DNA of 64,000 nucleotides from CAZRHH01 sp964599885. Its GTDB lineage: Bacteria; Chloroflexota; Dehalococcoidia; DSTF01; JACRBR01. This document shows, one piece after another, positions 59,265 through 64,000 of the stretch (position 1 is the stretch's first letter; each line of letters opens with the position of its first letter). The notes beneath the pieces are model-generated. The model made no database searches and was not told the DNA's origin. It worked only from the letters and a program-made list of their open reading frames with translations. The stretch spans positions 1 through 64,000 of the forward strand of contig CAZRHH010000004.1 in the NCBI GenBank assembly GCA_964599885.1. Reading direction: 5' to 3'. Both the position numbers and the translations under genes were made by a program.

Positions 59265-59336
59265 CTTCGCTTCCCCCGTGGCGGCATCCTCGCATCGGTC
59301 ACGCTAAACCCGGGTGAAGCTTCAATTGGAGGCTCC

Positions 59337-59954
59337 GTGACTGTCGTCATCGGACTGACGGGCGGTATTGCCAGCGGCAAGTCGGTGGTGAGTCAGATGC
59401 TCGCCGAGCGCGGCGCGGCGATCATCGACGCCGACAAGGTGGGCCACGAGGCCTACGCGCCGGGCAGCGATTGCCACGCGGCCGTCGTCGAGGCGTTCGG
59501 GCACGATATCGTTGCGCCCGACGGCGAGATCGACCGCAAGGTGCTGGGTGGCAAGGTGTTCGGCAATCCGGCCGAGCGCAACCGGCTGGAGGCCATCGTT
59601 TGGCCCTGGATGCGCGAGACGATGAAGCAGCGCGTCGAGCAGTTTCGCCGAGACGGTGCGCCCGTTGTCGTGGTCGAGGCAGCGGTGCTCATCGAGGCTG
59701 ACTGGGTGCCGATCGTCGACCAGGTGTGGCTGGTGACGGTGCCACCGGAGGTGGCGCGCGAGCGCATCATGAGCCGAAACGGGCTGACGGCCGAGCAGGC
59801 GGATCAGCGCATCAACGCGCAGCTTACCAACGAGCAGCGCGCGAAGCACGCACACGTGATCATCGAAAATAGCGGCACGCTCGACGCACTGCGCGAGCGT
59901 GTGGTTGCGGAGTGGGACGCACTGGCAGCGACGGCCCCGGGGAGGGACGCATGA
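59337..59954 (+). CDS. coaE: Dephospho-CoA kinase
   Basis: Last step of coenzyme A synthesis. 205 residues. P-loop IGLTGGIASGKSVVSQML, then IDADKVGHEAYAPGS (substrate Asp), and VVEAAVLIEADW, and RNGLTAEQADQRINAQL lid. GTG start with GGAGG 4 nt upstream. ATGA overlap couples it to the CbbQ-type gene. Confidence 0.95.
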   Translation: MTVVIGLTGGIASGKSVVSQMLAERGAAIIDADKVGHEAYAPGSDCHAAVVEAFGHDIVAPDGEIDRKVLGGKVFGNPAERNRLEAIVWPWMRETMKQRVEQFRRDGAPVVVVEAAVLIEADWVPIVDQVWLVTVPPEVARERIMSRNGLTAEQADQRINAQLTNEQRAKHAHVIIENSGTLDALRERVVAEWDALAATAPGRDA

Positions 59955-60856
59955 CGACGGAAGAAGCGACGGCCGAGGATACCGGCTTCAAGCAGTACAA
60001 CATCGAGGAGTATCACGCGCACGTCGAGCCGTACTACGTGCCGACGGGCGACGAGGTAGAGCTGTTCCAGGCGGCGTTTGACTCCCGCGTACCGGTGCTG
60101 CTCAAGGGTCCGACAGGCTGCGGCAAGACGCGCTTCGTCGAGTACATGGCGTGGAAGCTGGGTCGGCCGCTCTCGATCATCAAGGGGGGTTCGGGCAAGG
60201 ACGCGGGCGAGATGGGGCAGGCGTTGCCGCTGATCACCGTCGCCTGCCACGAAGACTTGACGGCCAGCGATCTCGTCGGGCGCTACCTGCTCGAAGGCGA
60301 AAGCACGCGCTGGATCGACGGGCCGCTGACACGCGCCGTGAAAGCCGGCGCGATCTGCTACCTGGACGAAGTCGTCGAGGCGCGCAAAGACACGACGGTG
60401 CTCATCCACCCGCTGACCGACCACCGGCGCGTGCTGCCGATCGAGAAGCGCGGCCAGATTCTCGAGGCGCGCGAGGGATTCCTCCTCGTCATCTCCTACA
60501 ACCCGGGGTATCAGAGTGCGCTCAAAGATCTCAAGCACAGCACACGCCAGCGCTTCATCTCGATCGAGTTCACCCACCCGCGCAAGGAGCTGGAAGCGAA
60601 GATCATCGCGCACGAGAGCGGCGTCTCGGAGGAGATCGCGACGGACCTGGCGAAGCTCGGCGAGAAGGTGCGCAACCTGCGCGAGCACGGGCTAAGCGAG
60701 GGCGTCAGCACGCGGCTGCTGATCTACACGGGCAAGCTGATCGAGAAGGGCATCCCGGCTCGGCGCGCTTGCCAGGTCGGCGTCGTCTGGGCGCTAACGG
60801 ACGATGCCGACGTGCAGCGCAGCATCGAGGAAGTCGCAAGCTCGATCTTTGAGTGA
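59951..60856 (+). CDS. CbbQ/NirQ/NorQ-type AAA+ ATPase (MoxR superfamily)
   Basis: 301 residues. Walker A GPTGCGKTRFVEY near residue 54; CHEDLTASDLVGRYLLEG; Walker B ICYLDEVVEARKDTT; and SYNPGYQSALKDLKHSTRQRF, the full CbbQ/NorQ signature. Such ATPases activate metalloenzymes (RuBisCO, nitric oxide reductase) with a vWA partner CbbO/NorD. That partner does not follow: the next gene is a cyclophilin. Its metalloenzyme target here is unknown. Start overlaps coaE stop. Confidence 0.93.
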   Translation: MTTEEATAEDTGFKQYNIEEYHAHVEPYYVPTGDEVELFQAAFDSRVPVLLKGPTGCGKTRFVEYMAWKLGRPLSIIKGGSGKDAGEMGQALPLITVACHEDLTASDLVGRYLLEGESTRWIDGPLTRAVKAGAICYLDEVVEARKDTTVLIHPLTDHRRVLPIEKRGQILEAREGFLLVISYNPGYQSALKDLKHSTRQRFISIEFTHPRKELEAKIIAHESGVSEEIATDLAKLGEKVRNLREHGLSEGVSTRLLIYTGKLIEKGIPARRACQVGVVWALTDDADVQRSIEEVASSIFE

Positions 60857-61019
60857 GGGTCGGTTGGACGCGGGAAGCAGGAAGCTAGATCGCAACGAGT
60901 AGGTAACAGGGCGCCGGCTCAGCGAGCGTCCGCCCGAGTGCCGAACGCGTATCGATGGGAGCGACCGGATGCATCCGGTGACTGCTCGACAGCGCGATGA
61001 TCATGGAGGGGTATTGAGG

Positions 61020-61727
61020 ATGAGGGTAGTTTTGACGTGCGTCGCCGCAGCGGCGCTGATGCTGGCCGCAGCGTGCGGCGACGGCGACGACGACAACGGC
61101 GAGCCGACGCGGACCGATGCGTTTTACGCGACCGGTACCGCACAGGCCTCGTCTGACGAGACGCCTGAGACCGTAACCGCGGCGACCACGACAGGGAGTA
61201 CGCCGGAACCGGCGGCGACGCAGGGAGGGACTCCGCAGATGTACAGCGCCGAACCGCCGATGACGATCGACCAGAACAAGCGCTACTTCGCGACGATCAA
61301 AATGGACATCGGCGATATCAAGCTCGAGCTCTTCGCGAATGATGCGCCGCGACACGTCAACAGCTTCGTGTTTCTTGCGCGCGAGGGCTTTTACGACGGG
61401 CTTATCTTTCACCGCGTGATTCCGGGCTTCGTGGCGCAGGGCGGCGATCCGACTGGCACGGGCAGCGGCGGCCCCGGCTACAACATCCCGCTCGAAGTCA
61501 ACGCCAACAAGTTCGAGGACGGTTCGGTCGGCATGGCGCGAAGCCAGTCGCCGGATTCGGCGGGCAGCCAGTGGTTCATCGACTACGCGCCGCAACCGAA
61601 TCTGGATGGGCAGTACACGGTGTTCGGAAAGATCGTCGAGGGGCGGGATGTACTCGACAAGATCGCACCGGGCCAGCCGCCGGCGAATCCGACCGTGATG
61701 AACACGATCGTCATCGAAGAGGAGTAG
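61020..61727 (+). CDS. Peptidyl-prolyl cis-trans isomerase (cyclophilin-type), lipoprotein
   Basis: 235 residues. Signal peptide and lipobox near LAAAC, a long Thr/Ala/Asp linker, then a cyclophilin domain from about residue 95: IKMDIGDIKLELFAND, HVNSFVFLAREGFYDG, FHRVIPGFVAQGGD and GSQWFIDYAP. It helps folding of exported proteins. GGAGGGG is about 9 nt before ATG 61020. It is separated from the CbbQ gene by about 160 nt. Confidence 0.92.
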   Translation: MRVVLTCVAAAALMLAAACGDGDDDNGEPTRTDAFYATGTAQASSDETPETVTAATTTGSTPEPAATQGGTPQMYSAEPPMTIDQNKRYFATIKMDIGDIKLELFANDAPRHVNSFVFLAREGFYDGLIFHRVIPGFVAQGGDPTGTGSGGPGYNIPLEVNANKFEDGSVGMARSQSPDSAGSQWFIDYAPQPNLDGQYTVFGKIVEGRDVLDKIAPGQPPANPTVMNTIVIEEE

Positions 61728-61841
61728 GGCGCCGGCGGTTCTAATTCAACGCAAAGGCGCAGTGCTCCGCGCGCTGTGGCTGCCGTATAAGCGTGGCTTG
61801 GGCGCGGAAGCTCCACGTTGCCGCGCATCCGTGGGTCGATG

Positions 61842-61875
61842 TCCGGCGGAGCTGAAGCTCCGCGGCTACATCCGG
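61842..61875. repeat. Inverted repeat family D, copy 2 (GCGGAGCT-GA-AGCTCCGC)
   Basis: Perfect 8-bp arms at 61846-61853 and 61856-61863, followed by GGCTAC, as in copy 1 (AGCTAC). Confidence 0.8.
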
Positions 61876-61889
61876 ATTTCGCTGGCGTG

Positions 61890-62816
61890 CTACTGGCGGA
61901 CGAACAGTCCCTTGAGTGCGCGGAACGCCTGCGTCGTCAACGGATCGCCAGGAACGGGCGGGTGGATCTCCGCGTCGAGCGCGCCGGCGTGGTAGCGCTC
62001 GAACACGTGCGCGAGTTCGGCGCCGATCAGGAAGATGTTCGACGCCAGGTAGACGAACAGCAGAAACAGCAGCGCGGCGGCCAGCGACCCGTAGACGACA
62101 TCGTAGTTGTTGAAGTTGGCAACGTAGATCGCGAAGCCGTTCTTCAGCGCCTCGAACAGGATCGTCGCCAAGAGGGCGCCGGGCACGATATCGCGCCACG
62201 TCGGGTGCGCCGCCGGCACGATGTGATAGAGCAGCGTGAACACGGCGAAGGTCAGCAGCGCAGGCGCGATGAGTGGCGGCAACTCCCACAGCGGACTCTG
62301 GTTCGCGAGCGGCCCAATGAAATCGGCGCTCAACTCGCGCGCGATGCGGAGCACGGCGGTGAGCGACAGTGATCCGAGCAGGAGCAGGCCGAGCACGCCG
62401 ATCTGTGTGAGGTCGATGAGCTTCGCGCGGAAGAACGGCCGCGGCTCTTCGAGACGCCAGACGACGTTGAGCGCCTTGCGCACCGACCCAAACATGGCAG
62501 ATCCAGACCACAGCGCCACCCCGAGGCTCAGCAGAGCCAAGGGACCGCGCGAGCGCTGTACCGTATCGAGCGCGTCGTTGACGACGTCGCGGCCCTCGGT
62601 CTGCGTCAGTGGCAACGTGTCGAGAATTCCGTCGACGACCTCGGCGCGGCGGCTATCGTCAACGATGACGAAGCCAAGGATCGAGACGGCGAGAATGATC
62701 AGCGGGATGATCGAGAAAAGGGTGTAGTAGGAGATCGCGGCGGCCATCTGCGAACAGTTATTGCGGGTGTAGCCGTGCCACGTCTGTTTCGTGAACACCC
62801 AGATCGTCCTGAACAT
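61890..62816 (-). CDS. YihY/virulence factor BrkB family membrane protein
   Basis: 308 residues with six membrane spans. Family signatures: QMAAAISYYTLFSIIPLIIL near the N-terminus, LGVALWSGSAMFGSVRKALN, WRDIVPGALLATILFEALKN and the C-terminal FLIGAELAHVFE. Formerly annotated as RNase BN; no RNase activity is expected. Unknown transport or envelope role. The frame stays open upstream across the divergent proB gene and is not used there; ATG 62816 has a TACAAT box 5 nt upstream. Confidence 0.92.
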   Translation of the reverse strand: MFRTIWVFTKQTWHGYTRNNCSQMAAAISYYTLFSIIPLIILAVSILGFVIVDDSRRAEVVDGILDTLPLTQTEGRDVVNDALDTVQRSRGPLALLSLGVALWSGSAMFGSVRKALNVVWRLEEPRPFFRAKLIDLTQIGVLGLLLLGSLSLTAVLRIARELSADFIGPLANQSPLWELPPLIAPALLTFAVFTLLYHIVPAAHPTWRDIVPGALLATILFEALKNGFAIYVANFNNYDVVYGSLAAALLFLLFVYLASNIFLIGAELAHVFERYHAGALDAEIHPPVPGDPLTTQAFRALKGLFVRQ

Positions 62817-62821
62817 AGGCC

Positions 62822-62827
62822 ATTGTA
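62822..62827 (-). promoter_or_regulatory. -10 box TACAAT, leaderless start of YihY gene
   Basis: Minus-strand TACAAT is separated from ATG 62816 by GGCCT only. Confidence 0.5.
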
Positions 62828-62846
62828 GAGCGAACGCCGCCGTCGG

Positions 62847-62874
62847 CGCAGAGGCCCCCGCGGGGGCCTCTGCG
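62847..62874. promoter_or_regulatory. 28-bp perfect palindrome between YihY and proB
   Basis: CGCAGAGGCCCCCG followed immediately by CGGGGGCCTCTGCG, with no loop. It lies just upstream of the proB -10 box and about 20 bp upstream of the YihY -10, so it could be an operator for both, or a cruciform. Confidence 0.5.
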
Positions 62875-62882
62875 GGAGCCGC

Positions 62883-62891
62883 TGATATACT
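62883..62891 (+). promoter_or_regulatory. Extended -10 (TGATATACT) of proB
   Basis: TG-n-TATACT, without a recognisable -35, adjoining the palindrome. The transcript would begin near 62898 with a leader of about 49 nt. Confidence 0.5.
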
Positions 62892-62946
62892 CCCGACGCT
62901 TTGACGTGACATTCGGGAGCCGTCGAAGCCAGGGAAGGGCGACAAG

Positions 62947-64000
62947 ATGGTACGGCAACGACCGCAGGGCGCCCGCTCCGGGTATCGGCGGATCGTCGCG
63001 AAGGTCGGGACGAATCTGCTCACCGCTGGCACGGATCGGCTCGACGCGGGGGTGATGTCGTCGCTTGTCGGGCAAGCCGTCCGGCTGATGGACGAGGGGC
63101 GGGAGGTCGTTATCGTCACGTCGGGCGCGATCGCGGCCGGGCGCGAGCGGCTGAACGCGCACACGAACCGGCGCGACATTCCGTTCCGGCAGGTGCTGGC
63201 CGCGGTCGGACAGGCGCACCTGATGCGGACGTACGACCGGCTGTTCGCGAAGCATGACCGCGTCGTCGGGCAGACCCTGCTGAGCAAGCGCGACTTGTCC
63301 GACCGCATCGGGTATCTCAACGCGCGCAACACGCTTCTCGGGCTGCTCGAGATGGGGGTCGTGCCGATCGTCAATGAGAACGACGCCGTAGCTGTCGACG
63401 AGATCGCCGGCGCGACGATCGGCGACAACGACAATCTGTCGGCGCTCGTGGCGAATCTCATCGACGCCGATCTGCTGGCGATTCTCACCGACATCGGCGG
63501 ACTGTATACGGCCGATCCGCGCACGCACAAGACGGCGACGGTGATCGAGCGCGTCGACAAGATCACGAAGGAGATCGAAGCGATCGCCGGCGGCAGCGAG
63601 AGCGGGCGCGGCATCGGTGGCATGGCGACGAAGCTGCAAGCAGCAAAGCTGGCGACGGGCGGCGGTTCTGACGTCTTCATCGCGTCGGGGCATGACGACG
63701 ACGTGCTGTACCGCATCGCGACGGGCGAACACGCTGGTACGATGCTGCCGGCGCGCACGAGCCGCATGGAGAGCCGCAAGCGCTGGATGCTGTCGGGCCT
63801 CGCGACGAAGGGGTGCATCATCGTCGACGCCGGTGCGGCGCGCGCGTTGACCGAGCGAAAGCGCAGCCTGTTGCCGGCGGGCGTCCACGAAATCACGGGC
63901 GCGTTCAAACGCGGCGATGCGGTGAGCATATGCGAGCCCGGCGGGGCGCAAATCGCCTGCGGTATCAGCAACTACAGTGCGGATGAAGTGGCGGCGATCC
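62947..64000 (+). CDS. proB: Glutamate 5-kinase (3' end beyond window)
   Basis: First enzyme of proline synthesis; phosphorylates glutamate. The frame opens at ATG 62947 after GGGAAGGG and runs to the right edge without a stop (351 codons). Amino-acid kinase domain: IVAKVGTNLLTAG, EVVIVTSGAIAAGRERL, VPIVNENDAVAVDEI, GATIGDNDNLSALVANLIDA, LLAILTDIGGLYTADPR, GRGIGGMATKLQAAKLA. The C-terminal PUA domain begins near KRWMLSGLATKGCIIVDAGA. Compared with about 370 residues in E. coli, only a short end is missing. The opposite-strand frames here are shadows. Confidence 0.95.
   Translation, partial: MVRQRPQGARSGYRRIVAKVGTNLLTAGTDRLDAGVMSSLVGQAVRLMDEGREVVIVTSGAIAAGRERLNAHTNRRDIPFRQVLAAVGQAHLMRTYDRLFAKHDRVVGQTLLSKRDLSDRIGYLNARNTLLGLLEMGVVPIVNENDAVAVDEIAGATIGDNDNLSALVANLIDADLLAILTDIGGLYTADPRTHKTATVIERVDKITKEIEAIAGGSESGRGIGGMATKLQAAKLATGGGSDVFIASGHDDDVLYRIATGEHAGTMLPARTSRMESRKRWMLSGLATKGCIIVDAGAARALTERKRSLLPAGVHEITGAFKRGDAVSICEPGGAQIACGISNYSADEVAAI

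Larger units (their letters stand above)
59006..59336. other. Divergent intergenic region with repeats
   Basis: Between the SDR (minus) and coaE (plus). Contains family C copy 4 and a GCGCCGGA-ACG-TCCGGCGC hairpin at 59246-59264. No gene is supported. Confidence 0.5.

Noticed and set aside
62758..63951. Minus-strand open frame opposite proB
   Set aside because: The plus strand encodes glutamate 5-kinase with all its motifs; the reverse frame has no family signature.

Overview
This is a compact, high-GC bacterial chromosome segment with about 65 protein genes on both strands. I see no rRNA, tRNA or CRISPR array. Gene content (CobA-HemD fusion in a heme/siroheme operon, homodimeric-type glycyl-tRNA synthetase, PII-like c-di-AMP receptor, CbbQ-type ATPase, many lipoproteins with Thr/Pro/Ala-rich linkers, dispersed inverted repeats between genes) fits an uncultured Chloroflexota of Dehalococcoidia type. 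That taxon is an inference from style, because no marker RNA is present.

Layout. 1-13 kb: aldehyde dehydrogenase end, methyltransferase, acetyltransferase, class III CoA-transferase, a repeat-bearing unknown protein, glycyl-tRNA synthetase, c-di-AMP receptor, a broken alpha/beta hydrolase, an AI-2E-type permease, Nif3-DUF58 pair, a hydroxyacid dehydrogenase. 13-22.6 kb: two SDRs, a large modular beta-propeller/IPT/PKD/dockerin protein, an amino-acid ABC permease and binding protein without an ATPase, a Gfo/Idh oxidoreductase, two tiny genes whose start codons overlap head to head, an N-acyl-D-amino-acid deacylase. 22.6-24.6 kb: a HigB/HigA-ImmA toxin-antitoxin style module with a third unknown gene and an inverted-repeat operator. 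24.8-31.4 kb: heme/siroheme operon (HTH regulator, small unknown, sirC, hemA, hemC, cobA-hemD, hemB). 31.5-42.2 kb: housekeeping and small-molecule genes (CMK-like, PlsY-like, S41 peptidase, lysA, tsaB, ndk, hydrolases, flavin-type oxidases) and a GxxExxY nuclease-fold gene framed by inverted 40-nt repeats. 42.4-50.2 kb: heterodimeric ABC exporter, SGNH lipase, rdgB-moaA-moaC, PH-domain membrane protein. 50.2-55.3 kb: a rearranged patch with a beta-helix relic, a GT-C-like glycosyltransferase, a GGDEF/EAL protein and two extra decayed copies of the PH gene tail. 55.4-64 kb: unknown gene, dnaN, GNAT, SDR, coaE-cbbQ, lipoprotein cyclophilin, YihY, and proB running off the right edge.

Regulation. 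About ten genes on both strands have a TANNNT box only 5-8 nt before the start codon and no Shine-Dalgarno, indicating leaderless transcripts. Others (glyQS, dnaN, ABC2, the c-di-AMP receptor, the amino-acid binding protein) have clear GGAGG-type sites.

Repeats. At least six families of short dispersed repeats occupy the intergenic spaces. Two stand out: a 40-nt element whose internal CGCAAAG words are spaced 8, 9 and 10 nt in every copy, and a CACAGAGG 8-mer array. The most promising undescribed items are the GxxExxY gene framed by inverted 40-nt elements, the three-gene HigBA-ImmA locus, the 63-bp repeat protein and the multi-copy PH-gene tails.
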